In this document: positions 25,199-32,430 of the stretch, one piece after another | How the letters are laid out: each line of letters starts with the position of its first letter | Position numbering within the stretch: the stretch's first letter is position 1 | NCBI GenBank assembly: GCA_016213135.1 | Contig: JACRBQ010000099.1 | Span: forward strand, 1 to 32,940 | Origin: Chloroflexota bacterium | GTDB taxonomy: Bacteria > Chloroflexota > Anaerolineae > Anaerolineales > VGOW01 | DNA length: 32,940 bases | Reading direction: 5' to 3' | Translations under genes and position numbers: made by a program | The notes under the pieces: generated by a model | Databases searched by the model: none | What the model was told of the DNA's origin: nothing | Seen by the model: only the letters and a program-made list of their open reading frames with translations

Positions 25199-25507
25199 AT
25201 GAAAACAATTACAATTCCGGCGCGAGCCAAGACCCTTAATGACCTGCTAAAGAAAGCGCGTACTGCCAATGTGCTGCTGCGCTCCGAAAACGGGGAGCAG
25301 TTTGTGTTGGCGAAAGTTTCCTCCGTGCTGTCCTTTTATGTTGGCGATAGCGACGACTTTGACGAAGAAATCAAAACGACGCGCGCCAACAAAAAGCTGA
25401 TGAAGTTTTTGGACCAGCGCGGTGAACAAGCAAGGAGGGGGAAATTGATTCCAATGGCAGAAGTGGAGAAGCGGCTGGGCCTCAAGAAACGCAATGGAAG
25501 GAGATAA
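25199..25507 (+). CDS. Small hypothetical protein, possibly an antitoxin-like partner
   Basis: This 102-residue charged protein starts MKTITIPARAKTLNDLLKKA and continues with NVLLRSENGEQFVLAKV, which resembles the beta-strand part of small antitoxin-like or Phd-like proteins. The C-terminal half is very basic (KKLMKFLDQRG, RLGLKKRNGRR). No catalytic motif is seen. The gene ends 5 bases before the YgiT-type zinc-finger gene, so the two form a two-gene unit on the plus strand, divergent from the Nudix gene. The ribosome site is weak. I do not recognise a defined family; an uncharacterised toxin-antitoxin-like role is a guess. Confidence 0.6.
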   Translation: MKTITIPARAKTLNDLLKKARTANVLLRSENGEQFVLAKVSSVLSFYVGDSDDFDEEIKTTRANKKLMKFLDQRGEQARRGKLIPMAEVEKRLGLKKRNGRR

Positions 25508-25512
25508 TTAAC

Positions 25513-25746
25513 ATGAAATGCGTTTTTTGCGGCGGCAAAGCTGAAATGCAAAATGTGACGTTTATCCACGATGAAAACAATGACTATCTTTTCATCGAGA
25601 ACGTGCCTGCGGAGGTCTGCTTGCAGTGCGGCGAGAAAACGTATTCACCCGCAGTGACCGATGACTTGCTCCGGCTGGCGAAGAGAAAACTTCAACCAGC
25701 CAAAATGGTTGAAGTGCCCGTGTTTGATTACGCGCACCAAGCGTGA
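25513..25746 (+). CDS. YgiT-type zinc-finger protein (MqsA N-terminal-like)
   Basis: This is a 77-residue protein with two CxxC pairs: CVFC at residues 3-6 and CLQC about 33 residues later, the zinc-binding layout of YgiT/MqsA N-terminal domains. FIENVPAEVCLQCGEKTYSP is the typical second knuckle. It has no helix-turn-helix, unlike full MqsA, so it resembles the short stand-alone YgiT proteins that often accompany a small partner in toxin-antitoxin-like pairs. A strong ribosome site (AAGGAG) lies a few bases before the ATG. The partner here is the upstream 102-residue gene; no MqsR-like or DUF4258 toxin is seen. Confidence 0.8.
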   Translation: MKCVFCGGKAEMQNVTFIHDENNDYLFIENVPAEVCLQCGEKTYSPAVTDDLLRLAKRKLQPAKMVEVPVFDYAHQA

Positions 25747-25781
25747 CGGATCGACGTGCACGGCGTTGGATGGTTTGAGCA

Positions 25782-26609
25782 TCATACAAACTCCACTCCG
25801 CGCACGTTCCCCAGCCTCTTCTTCATCACCGCAATCGCCTCGGCGTTGTCGTCAATCAAAATAAACTTGCGCCCCAACTCGGCGGCGGCTGCGCCCGTGG
25901 CGCCGCTCCCGGCAAAAAAATCCAGCACCGTGTCACCGGGATTCGACGAGGCGTCGATGATCCGTTTGAGGATGCCGAGCGGCTTCTGCGTGGGGTAGCC
26001 GGTCTTCTCTTGCCCGGTGGGGCTGACGACGGTGTGCCACCACACGTCGGTGGGCGTTTTGCCCCGCGCTGCCTTCTCCGGGCCTACCAGGCCCGGGGCC
26101 ATGTAAGGGATGCGGTCGAGCTGGTCGTAATTGAAAACGTAGTTGCCGGGGTCCTTGGCGTACCACAGGATGTTGTCGTGCTTGGCGGGCCACTTCCTTT
26201 TCGTGCGCGCGCCGTAATCGTAGGCCCAGATGATTTCGTTGAGGAAGCACTCGCGGCCAAAGATTTCGTCGAGCAGTATTTTGCAGTAGTGGACTTCGCG
26301 GTAGTCGATATGAAAGTACAGCGAGCCGTTGGCGGTGAGCAGGCGGCGGGCTTCGCGCAGGCGCGGCTCGAGGAACGCAAGGTAATCGTCGAAGCGGTCG
26401 GCGTAGGCGCGGGAGCCGAGGGCGGTGGTTTTGTAGCGTTGGCCGTTGAAGCCGGTGCGGTCGCCCGCCGCATCGCGCACGGTTTTGAGTTGCGTGCGCG
26501 TTTGCCTTTTGCCGGTGTTGAAGGGCGGGTCAATGTAAATCAGCTCGACCGACTCGGAGGGGAGTGATTGCAGGATGGGCAGGTTGTCGCCGAAGTAAAC
26601 TTTATTCAT
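25782..26609 (-). CDS. Site-specific DNA methyltransferase, beta-type (N6-adenine or N4-cytosine)
   Basis: This 275-residue protein has motif IV first (YIDPPFNTG, Asp27-Phe30) and motif I near the C-terminus (DFFAGSGATG, residues 230-239), the beta-class order. DPPF favours N6-adenine methylation. YPTQKP (motif X region) and the LLTANGSLYFHID segment support the assignment. At 275 residues it is compact, so the target-recognition part is short. No restriction endonuclease or specificity gene adjoins it, so it looks like an orphan methyltransferase, perhaps regulatory or from a prophage or plasmid. The start at ATG 26609 is followed directly by MNKVYFGDNL, the usual family opening. Confidence 0.88.
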   Translation of the reverse strand: MNKVYFGDNLPILQSLPSESVELIYIDPPFNTGKRQTRTQLKTVRDAAGDRTGFNGQRYKTTALGSRAYADRFDDYLAFLEPRLREARRLLTANGSLYFHIDYREVHYCKILLDEIFGRECFLNEIIWAYDYGARTKRKWPAKHDNILWYAKDPGNYVFNYDQLDRIPYMAPGLVGPEKAARGKTPTDVWWHTVVSPTGQEKTGYPTQKPLGILKRIIDASSNPGDTVLDFFAGSGATGAAAAELGRKFILIDDNAEAIAVMKKRLGNVRGVEFV

Positions 26610-26613
26610 CGCC

Positions 26614-26695
26614 CAATTTCACCGCCAAGACGCAAAGGGCGCAAAGATAATAAAAATTTCTTCGCGTGCTTTGCGCCTTTGCGGTTAAGCTAATT
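26614..26695. repeat. Palindromic repeat (CGCCAAGACGCAAAGG type) between methyltransferase and aminotransferase
   Basis: Left arm 26614-26646 includes ACCGCCAAGACGCAAAGGGC and right arm 26668-26695 contains CTTTGCGCCTTTGCGG, inverted with a short AT-rich loop. This type of repeat recurs between genes in many environmental genomes (general knowledge). The right arm supplies the last codons and the stop (26685-26687) of the aminotransferase gene. As RNA it would make a long hairpin at the 3' end of that message. Confidence 0.7.
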
Positions 26696-27854
26696 TCAAT
26701 CTTGCCAGCCTCTCCGCCGCCTGCTCCAGCGTTTCCATCTTCTTACAGAACGCAAACCGCGCATACCCTTTGCCCAGCGCTTTATGCTCCTCGGAATAAA
26801 ACGCCGACGGCGGAATGGCAGCCACGCCGATGTCGCGGGCGAGGTAACGGCAAAACTCCACATCGTCCGTAAATCCCAGCGGCGCAATGCCGGCCATGAT
26901 GAAATACGTGCCCGCCGGCGGCGACACTTCGAACCCGGCCTCGCGCAAAATGCCCGCCAGCGTGTCGCGTTTGTGCTGGTAATCGGCGGCCAGGGCGGCG
27001 TAATACTCGTCGTCCAGCGACAACGACACCACGGCCGCGGCTTGCATGGGTGTGACCGAGGCAAAGGCCACGAACTGATGCGCCCGCCGGATGGCGGTGG
27101 TGAGGTCGGGCGGGGCGATGCACCAGCCGATCTTCCAACCGGTGAAGCTGAAGGTCTTGCCGTGGCTGCTGATGGTGACCGTGCGCTCGGCCATGCCGGG
27201 CAGGGTGGCCAGCCGCACGTGGGGCACGCCGTCAAAGGTGATGTGCTCGTACACTTCGTCGCTCAGTGCGATGACGTTCCACTTCCGGCATAGCGCGGCA
27301 ATGGCCTCCAGTTCGGCGCGGGAGTACACCTTGCCGGTGGGGTTGTGCGGGCTGTTGACGAGGATGAGCCGGGTGCGGGGGCCGAAGGCGGCGGCCAGTT
27401 CGCCGGGATCGAAGTGCCAGTCGGGGGCGCGAAGCGGCACGTAGCGCGGCACGCCCCCGGCCATGATCACATCGGGCACGTAGCCGTCGAAAAACGGCTC
27501 AAAGATGATCACTTCATCGCCGGGGTTGACGAGGCCGACGATGGTCGAGAACAACCCCTCGGTGGCCCCGCTGACGATGGTCACTTCGGTGTCCGGGTCC
27601 GGCGATTGGCCGTAGAAGCGGGCGGCGTGGGCGGCTACCGCGCGCCGCAGATCGGACTCGCCGTTGGACAGGGCGTACTGGTTTTTGCCCGACTCGATGG
27701 CAGCGATGGCGGCGCGCTTCACCTCGGCCGGGCCGTCGAAGTCGGGGAAGCCCTGCGAAAGGTTGATGGCGTTGTGCTGCATGGCCAGCGCGGTCATCTC
27801 GGCAAAGATGGTGGTGCCGAAGGTGGAGACGCGACGGGCGGGAGTGAAGGGCAT
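26685..27854 (-). CDS. Class I/II aminotransferase (kynurenine/methionine aminotransferase-like)
   Basis: This is a 389-residue PLP enzyme from ATG 27854 (MPFTPARRVSTFGTTIF); the frame is open further upstream but only through repeat sequence. Landmarks: INLSQGFPDFDGP, LVNSPHNPTGKVY, ALSDEVYEHITFD and SSHGKTFSFTGWKIGW, whose Lys binds PLP. FSFTGWK is characteristic of the kynurenine-oxoglutarate/glutamine transaminase K and YbdL methionine aminotransferase group. It transfers an amino group between an amino acid and a 2-oxo acid in the cytosol. Its precise substrate is uncertain. It stands 79 bases downstream of the endonuclease IV-like gene, separated from it by a palindromic repeat. Confidence 0.88.
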   Translation of the reverse strand: MPFTPARRVSTFGTTIFAEMTALAMQHNAINLSQGFPDFDGPAEVKRAAIAAIESGKNQYALSNGESDLRRAVAAHAARFYGQSPDPDTEVTIVSGATEGLFSTIVGLVNPGDEVIIFEPFFDGYVPDVIMAGGVPRYVPLRAPDWHFDPGELAAAFGPRTRLILVNSPHNPTGKVYSRAELEAIAALCRKWNVIALSDEVYEHITFDGVPHVRLATLPGMAERTVTISSHGKTFSFTGWKIGWCIAPPDLTTAIRRAHQFVAFASVTPMQAAAVVSLSLDDEYYAALAADYQHKRDTLAGILREAGFEVSPPAGTYFIMAGIAPLGFTDDVEFCRYLARDIGVAAIPPSAFYSEEHKALGKGYARFAFCKKMETLEQAAERLARLKLA

Positions 27855-27868
27855 GGGGAATGCGGAAG

Positions 27869-27949
27869 GATGAACGATGAGCGATGAACGATGAATTAAC
27901 TGCGATCTGTCTTCATCGCTCATCATTCATCGTTCATCGTTTAGTTAAT
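27869..27949. repeat. Inverted repeat of GATGAACGATGA-type units
   Basis: Left arm 27869-27900 (tandem ATGAACGATGA-like words) and right arm 27916-27949 (the same words inverted, CATTCATCGTTCATCG) form a long hairpin. The right arm includes the stop codon of the endonuclease IV-like gene (27934-27936). A similar ATGAAGGATGA word lies just upstream of that gene at 28810-28820, suggesting scattered copies. It is non-coding; the open frame through it is an artefact of the repeat. Confidence 0.65.
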
Positions 27950-28785
27950 CGCTCCCACGCTTTCACCAGCACTGCCGCGTCCTCTTCCATCAATGGACTT
28001 TCGCACAGGATGCGTCCCGCGCATTTGTGAGCGGCCAGCGCGCGGAAGAGGTCTTTATATTTCAGATCGGCCTCGGCGAAGGGCAGGTGTTTCTTCTCGC
28101 CCTTCGGGCCGTACTCGATGCCGGAGAGGTGGATGTGCATGCGCTTGAGGGCCGGGGCGCCGAGTTTCTTTTTGAGCGTCTTCAGAATCGCGTCCCATTC
28201 GGCGTACGAATTCACCGAGCCGTCGCCGGGGCGGGCGTGCAGGTGGGCAAAATCAATGCACGGCAGCACGCCTTCGATCTCGGCGGACATTTCGAGCGTG
28301 TCCTCGAACGAGCCGAGCATGGCGCTCTTGCCCATCGTCTCGGGGCGCAGCGTCACGGGGTTCCCGGCGTCGCGCACCTCTTTCACCAAATCGCGCAGGC
28401 GGGGGATGGCCACTTTGAGCACCTCGGCCGGCGGTCGTTGGAAATACGAGCCGGGGTGAAAGATGATGTCGGTGGCCCCGGCCAGGTGGCCGTAGTGGCA
28501 GGCGTCCATCAGCCGCTTGCGGCTCTTGGGCCATTCGTCCGCCGTGGCATTCAAATTGAAGAAATAGCTGGCGTGCACGCTCAGCGCCACTTTCGATGCG
28601 GCGGCCTGTGCTCTGATCGCCACGCAGGTGGCCTCGGTGACGTTCACACCCCGCACCCAGCCGAGTTCGAACGCAAACAAGCCTAACTCCGCCGAACGCA
28701 GAACCGAGCCGACGGAGCCGCCGGGCTTCTTGGGAGTGGAAATGGGGGAGCCGACGGTGCCGAAGGTGAAAGAGGAGTTGGGCAT
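27934..28785 (-). CDS. Endonuclease IV-like (Xylose isomerase-type TIM barrel) protein
   Basis: This is a 283-residue TIM barrel from ATG 28785 (MPNSSFTFGTVGSP). Metal-ligand-like residues occur in the order seen in endonuclease IV: His71 (SVHASY), His110 (IIFHPGS), Glu149 (RPETMG), Asp178 and His181 (IDFAHLH), His219 (MHIHLSG), His233 and Glu262 (LCESP). In place of the D-x-H pair near residue 231 it has KKH (Lys231), with Glu230 nearby, so one ligand may be altered. Nfo cuts abasic sites in DNA. This member may be a repair AP endonuclease with a changed site or a sugar-phosphate enzyme of the same fold. It is followed by a palindromic repeat and then the aminotransferase gene. Confidence 0.75.
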   Translation of the reverse strand: MPNSSFTFGTVGSPISTPKKPGGSVGSVLRSAELGLFAFELGWVRGVNVTEATCVAIRAQAAASKVALSVHASYFFNLNATADEWPKSRKRLMDACHYGHLAGATDIIFHPGSYFQRPPAEVLKVAIPRLRDLVKEVRDAGNPVTLRPETMGKSAMLGSFEDTLEMSAEIEGVLPCIDFAHLHARPGDGSVNSYAEWDAILKTLKKKLGAPALKRMHIHLSGIEYGPKGEKKHLPFAEADLKYKDLFRALAAHKCAGRILCESPLMEEDAAVLVKAWERLTKR

Positions 28786-28826
28786 GTTTGGATTTCGGAA
28801 GTCAGACGGATGAAGGATGAAAATTA

Positions 28827-28848
28827 GCCGGCACGGATGATGGCCGGC
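28827..28848 (-). terminator. Candidate terminator hairpin after the Uma2-family gene
   Basis: On the minus strand GCCGGC (28848-28843), a 10-base loop and GCCGGC (28832-28827) form a six-base-pair GC stem followed by TAATTTT. It lies about 27 bases past the stop of the Uma2-family gene. The stem is short and the T-run imperfect, so this is a moderate to weak candidate. Confidence 0.35.
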
Positions 28849-28874
28849 GAGGGAGCGATACAACTGTCGAGGGG

Positions 28875-29501
28875 TTAGATGACTCCAAGTTCGCGAAGCG
28901 CAAGTACCGAAGCCACTGGGCCGGAGCCGGACTCAGGCCACAGCCAGTTCAAGCGCAGAAAGAATCCGGGGACGGCAACGGAATTGATTTGGTTGTTCAA
29001 CGGATCGATCTCGACCAGCCGGTCGTCGCGTTGCTGATAGAAGCGGCTTCCCAACGGGCCGTAGGGATCGATCAACCACAGTTCGCGCAGACCGGCCTGC
29101 TCGTATACTTCGCGCTTACGTCCCCGGTCATAGCGGGCGGTGCCGGCCGAGAGAAATTCCGCCACCAAATCCGGCGTGCCGCGCACTTCTTTTTCGGTGA
29201 CGATGCTTTTGTGTTCGGCGGCGATGAACATAACGTCCGGCGAAAAGATTTGTTCCGGCGCGAGGCGAATCGGCGCATTGGGGCCGAGGACGATGCCCAG
29301 TTCCTTGACTTCGACGAAAAAGCCCAGCACTTTCAGAAGAAAGAGTTGCTGTGTTTCGTGAAGAACCGTCGCCGGTGAACTCATAATCATCACTCCATCA
29401 ATTAACTCGGCCTTTGGTTTGTCGGGGGCGAGTTCCATGAAGTCGTCTGCGGATAGACGGTCACGATCTTCGACGCGGGGAGCGGGTTGTGCAACGGCCA
29501 T
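28875..29501 (-). CDS. Uma2-family (DUF820) putative restriction-fold nuclease
   Basis: This 208-residue protein has the Uma2 pattern: SADDFMELAPDKPKAELIDG, SPDVMFI, then DLVAEFLSAGTARYDRGRKR and EVYEQAGLRELWLIDP. The Asp of PDVMF and the Glu/Lys positions around VAEFLS...DRGRKR correspond to the PD-(D/E)xK-type core. Uma2 proteins are very numerous in Chloroflexota and Cyanobacteria; their role is unclear. A GGAGG site lies 7 bases before the ATG at 29501, so translation should be good. It is a stand-alone gene with a candidate terminator downstream and no obvious partner. Confidence 0.88.
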   Translation of the reverse strand: MAVAQPAPRVEDRDRLSADDFMELAPDKPKAELIDGVMIMSSPATVLHETQQLFLLKVLGFFVEVKELGIVLGPNAPIRLAPEQIFSPDVMFIAAEHKSIVTEKEVRGTPDLVAEFLSAGTARYDRGRKREVYEQAGLRELWLIDPYGPLGSRFYQQRDDRLVEIDPLNNQINSVAVPGFFLRLNWLWPESGSGPVASVLALRELGVI

Positions 29502-29567
29502 AGCTACCTCCGGAAGTATTCTAGCACACCACAGTGAGCCTTCCGGCGGCCGGATGACTGGCTGGAA

Positions 29568-29864
<297 letters not shown>

Positions 29865-29871
29865 TCAGGCT

Positions 29872-29982
29872 CTACAGTTTTTCAAAGGCGTAAAGCACTT
29901 GCTTGTCGAGTTGCCGGACGCGAGGGGCGAAAGTCTGCTCGTCGTTTAGCTCGCTGCCGGAGTGGTAGCCCAACGGTTCGCT
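29872..29982 (-). pseudogene. C-terminal fragment of an unrecognised gene
   Basis: A 36-residue minus-strand frame begins right after a TGA and ends at the stop 29872-29874. It reads like the tail of a real protein (GYHSGSELNDEQTFAPRV, then RQLDKQVLYAFEKL), with amphipathic helices and no start codon of its own. The frame opens inside the attC-like site at 29968-30105, as if the rest of the gene had been removed there. I do not recognise the family. It could also be chance. Confidence 0.35.
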
Positions 29983-30105
29983 TCACCCGCTCGGCGGTGA
30001 AGTCAAGACTCTTTTGCGGCCAAGACTCGCTGGAAGTAAATGAACCTTCTCAGGGGCGTGGCGACAATATCCGTTTTCGCGGAGCGGACTTCCTATCCGT
30101 TGGAA
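29968..30105. other. attC-like recombination site candidate, copy A
   Basis: The site starts GCCCAAC (29968-29974) and ends GTTGGAA (30099-30105), which resemble the R'' (RYYYAAC) and R' (GTTRRRY) boxes of an integron attC, although the last base of the R' box is off. Inside the boxes CCAACGG and CCGCTC pair with inverted partners at the other side, so the 138 bases can fold as a long imperfect hairpin. On the minus strand the right-hand box would be GTTGGGC. It is followed in that direction by the galT remnant and preceded by the toxin-antitoxin pair. Confidence 0.35.
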
Positions 30106-30121
30106 AACTGGTTCTGAAATG

Positions 30122-30226
30122 GCGGTCCGAATCGATTTACGGTTCGCGCCGCAGTTGCACTGCGGGCGCGGCGGCACGCTTCGCGAACTGCCGCCGAAAC
30201 GTAAATCAAAAAGGAAACCGCTCTAA
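30122..30226. repeat. Imperfect inverted-repeat (MITE-like) element, copy 2
   Basis: Left arm 30122-30141 (GCGGTCCGAATCGATTTACG) and right arm 30200-30226 (CGTAAATC...GGAAACCGCTCTAA) are inverted, about 60 bases apart, with internal hairpins CCGCAGT/ACTGCGG. The right arm matches the outer arm of the element at 141-168 in reverse. The stop codon TAG of the antitoxin gene (30223-30225) lies inside the right arm. No protein is encoded. Confidence 0.55.
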
Positions 30227-30447
30227 AATCTTGCCCGACTTTCTCGAATGGCTTCGAGGATATCGAGTTTAGTTATCGGAAGCTTGATGCTTCGCACATC
30301 AAAAGGCGACATTCTGAGCGATTGCTCTGGGCGAATTATGAACACGCGCCCGTCTCTGCTTCTAAGTTTGACTTGCCCCTCACTCAAGGCTCTCTCCAAC
30401 AAAGCGGAAAGCCGTTCCCGGGCTTCGGCATAAGAGTAAACCATCAT
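30223..30447 (-). CDS. Phd/YefM-type antitoxin
   Basis: This 74-residue protein has MVYSYAEARERLSALLERAL followed by VKLRSRDGRVFIIRP, the N-terminal DNA-binding fold of Phd/YefM antitoxins, and a short C-terminal tail (LDILEAIRESRARF) that would bind a toxin. It starts four bases inside the end of the PIN-domain toxin gene (ATGA overlap at 30447-30444), so the pair is translationally coupled with the toxin gene first, opposite to the usual order. Its stop codon is provided by a palindromic element. It should bind the promoter and neutralise the toxin. Confidence 0.82.
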   Translation of the reverse strand: MMVYSYAEARERLSALLERALSEGQVKLRSRDGRVFIIRPEQSLRMSPFDVRSIKLPITKLDILEAIRESRARF

Positions 30448-30842
30448 GGCTCCACCTCAATGACTTGAATACCTTCGCGTTTTGCGATGTCGATCAGATT
30501 CTTATCCAGCGAGATTAGCGGCAGGCTATGTTCGATGGCGCATTGAAGGATATATGCGTCATAGGCGTAAATATTGAACTTGCCTGCTAACCGCACCGCA
30601 TCTTTTAGATTAATCTCGACAATCTCTAGCGAAATTTCTTGATAAACGTCAATAGCTTCAAGCGCCTGCTCAAGATTGATCCGAGACCGCTTGAGCATCG
30701 CTGAAAAAGCGTTGCCGACTTCCCAATCAATTGATGGGGGCGCAACGATGGTTGCGTCTTTCGTTAGCTCAATCAACTTGGCTTTGTCGGCTTCGCCGGC
30801 GATTACCGCAATCACGGCTGAGGTGTCAACTACGATTCTCAT
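30444..30842 (-). CDS. PIN-domain toxin (VapC-like ribonuclease)
   Basis: This is a 132-residue PIN domain: VVDTSAVIAVI with Asp6, WEVGNAFSAM with Glu41, AYDAYILQ with Asp95 and SLDKNL with Asp113 make the acidic Mg2+ site. VapC toxins cleave tRNA or rRNA and stop growth unless bound by their antitoxin. The gene precedes its antitoxin and overlaps it by four bases. It begins about 50 bases after the repeat at 30894-30938; TTAAAAT in the gap may serve as a -10 box, but no clear -35 is seen. The pair could be a mobile cassette, since it lies between two similar repeat/attC-like blocks. Confidence 0.88.
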   Translation of the reverse strand: MRIVVDTSAVIAVIAGEADKAKLIELTKDATIVAPPSIDWEVGNAFSAMLKRSRINLEQALEAIDVYQEISLEIVEINLKDAVRLAGKFNIYAYDAYILQCAIEHSLPLISLDKNLIDIAKREGIQVIEVEP

Positions 30843-30893
30843 TGGTGGCAGACTGTCTCCCGCTTCAATTTTAACACACAGTTACTTTCGTGC

Positions 30894-30938
30894 CCCCAAC
30901 GGTTGGCTTCGCCCGCGCGGCGGTGAACTGAAGACTCC
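30894..30938. repeat. Partial copy of the attC-like left block
   Basis: The block CCCAACGGTTGGCTTCGCCC, followed by GCGCGGCGGTGAACTGAAGACTC, closely matches 29969-30011 (CCCAACGGTTCGCTTCACCC followed by GCTCGGCGGTGAAGTCAAGACTC). It contains a TTCGCC.../GGCGGTGAA hairpin. It has no matching right-hand box nearby, so it looks like a half site or a dispersed repeat. The two blocks bracket the PIN-toxin/antitoxin pair. Confidence 0.6.
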
Positions 30939-30961
30939 TTGGCGGGGATGACTGGCTGGAA

Positions 30962-31393
<432 letters not shown>

Positions 31394-31448
31394 CTAATGG
31401 GCTTGTCAAGAAATCGGCTTTTTCCCTAATCTGGCGCGATTGTCGGAT

Positions 31449-31501
31449 TTGCTTTATGCAAACTAATCACTATAATCTTGGTGGGGCGGCTACACTGTAG
31501 C
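31449..31501 (+). promoter_or_regulatory. Candidate promoter and operator-like palindrome of the membrane/zinc-ribbon gene
   Basis: A perfect TATAAT (31471-31476) lies 16 bases after TTGCTT (31449-31454). A perfect palindrome GCTACACTGTAGC (31489-31501) stands just past the expected transcription start, 23 bases before the ATG. The arrangement suits a repressor site, but the -35 is poor and no regulator is known. Confidence 0.4.
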
Positions 31502-31524
31502 GGCGCTCACTTGGGATCAAAAAG

Positions 31525-32253
31525 ATGGATACAGCCGAACTCGCCAGACTCCAAATGATTACCACCGTCATCGTCATGGTGGCCAATGTAATTCTAGTTT
31601 TGCTGACTGCATCGTATGTTTATTTGACACGCGAAATGGTTATTGAGATGAGATCAACTCGCGACCCTTCTGTCTTTGTGGATATGGAGTTTCCGGAACA
31701 GCGAGGCCGGATCATCATTGGCAACTCAGGCCAATCAGCAGCAAAGAACGTCAAGTTCAAGGTGCAAGACGAAATTCCTTGGAGAGGGAAGGATAATCAC
31801 GCCGTTGGATTCGATGCAATAAAGGCTATTACCGACGGCCTCTTGTATCTACCGCCTGGCCGCACATTCAAATACTATGCAGGCATCCCTGACTGGAAGA
31901 AGGTCGAAGGTCAGACTTGCTTGCTGAAGGTTCAGGTCGAGTACGAAGGCGAAAACAGCAAGAAAAGGATCAAACGAGAATATGTAATCGACTTCGCCCA
32001 GTTTGAAAATGTGCTTTTCGAGTCATTCAGAGATCCAAACCGAGAAGTAGCGGAGGCCATTCGTGATGCCGAGCGATCACGCCAATCACATGACGCAAGC
32101 AGGTCGTCGTCATATCCGGAGTTCGTTAGCAAGAAACCATGTCCTACGTGTGCAGAAATGATACCCAGAGCCGCCAAGAAATGTTCACACTGTGGGGAGC
32201 TCATCGATTCTGAAAAAAGCATAGGTAAGAATGAACCGGAGAACACCGCCTAA
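31525..32253 (+). CDS. Hypothetical membrane-anchored protein with C-terminal zinc ribbon
   Basis: This is a 242-residue protein. Residues about 11-33 (MITTVIVMVANVILVLLTAS and on) form one transmembrane helix. A central domain of about 140 residues (RGRIIIGNSGQSAAKNVKF, VQVEYEGENSKKR) looks like a beta-sandwich typical of small membrane-associated unknowns. Residues about 205-225 are a zinc ribbon (CPTC...CSHC). It has AT-richer codon use than the catabolic cluster. Its stop codon TAA (32251-32253) lies inside the start box of an attC-like site, as in integron gene cassettes, and a promoter candidate lies upstream. I do not recognise a function. Confidence 0.75.
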   Translation: MDTAELARLQMITTVIVMVANVILVLLTASYVYLTREMVIEMRSTRDPSVFVDMEFPEQRGRIIIGNSGQSAAKNVKFKVQDEIPWRGKDNHAVGFDAIKAITDGLLYLPPGRTFKYYAGIPDWKKVEGQTCLLKVQVEYEGENSKKRIKREYVIDFAQFENVLFESFRDPNREVAEAIRDAERSRQSHDASRSSSYPEFVSKKPCPTCAEMIPRAAKKCSHCGELIDSEKSIGKNEPENTA

Positions 32254-32374
32254 CCGTTCGCCGCAGCGGACGCGGCTTACGCCGCGAGGGTACTGGCCGG
32301 TTTCATTCGCAGGCATTTGGGTCAGCTACCGCTCGGGACTATCATCGCCGCGCCGCTGATCTCAACCGTTGGGT
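32248..32374 (+). other. attC-like recombination site candidate, copy B
   Basis: The site begins GCCTAAC (32248-32254, fits RYYYAAC) and ends GTTGGGT (32368-32374, fits GTTRRRY), 127 bases, within the size range of integron attC sites. Adjacent inner blocks CAGCGG (L''-like, near 32264) and CCGCTG (L'-like, near 32353) are inverted copies, and GCGGC/GCCGC pairs inside. The upstream gene's stop codon is within the first box, and another gene begins 57 bases past the second box. This is the standard cassette layout. No integrase gene is in the window. Confidence 0.5.
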
Positions 32375-32430
32375 GGGCTTAGGCAAAATCAATTTCACTA
32401 CCGCAATTTGCTTTGGTAATTCTGTAAAAC

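Noticed and set aside
31480-31510. attC-type boundary upstream of the membrane/zinc-ribbon gene
   Set aside because: CTTGGGAT near 31509 is similar to a GTTRRRY box but lacks the G and has no paired box within reach.
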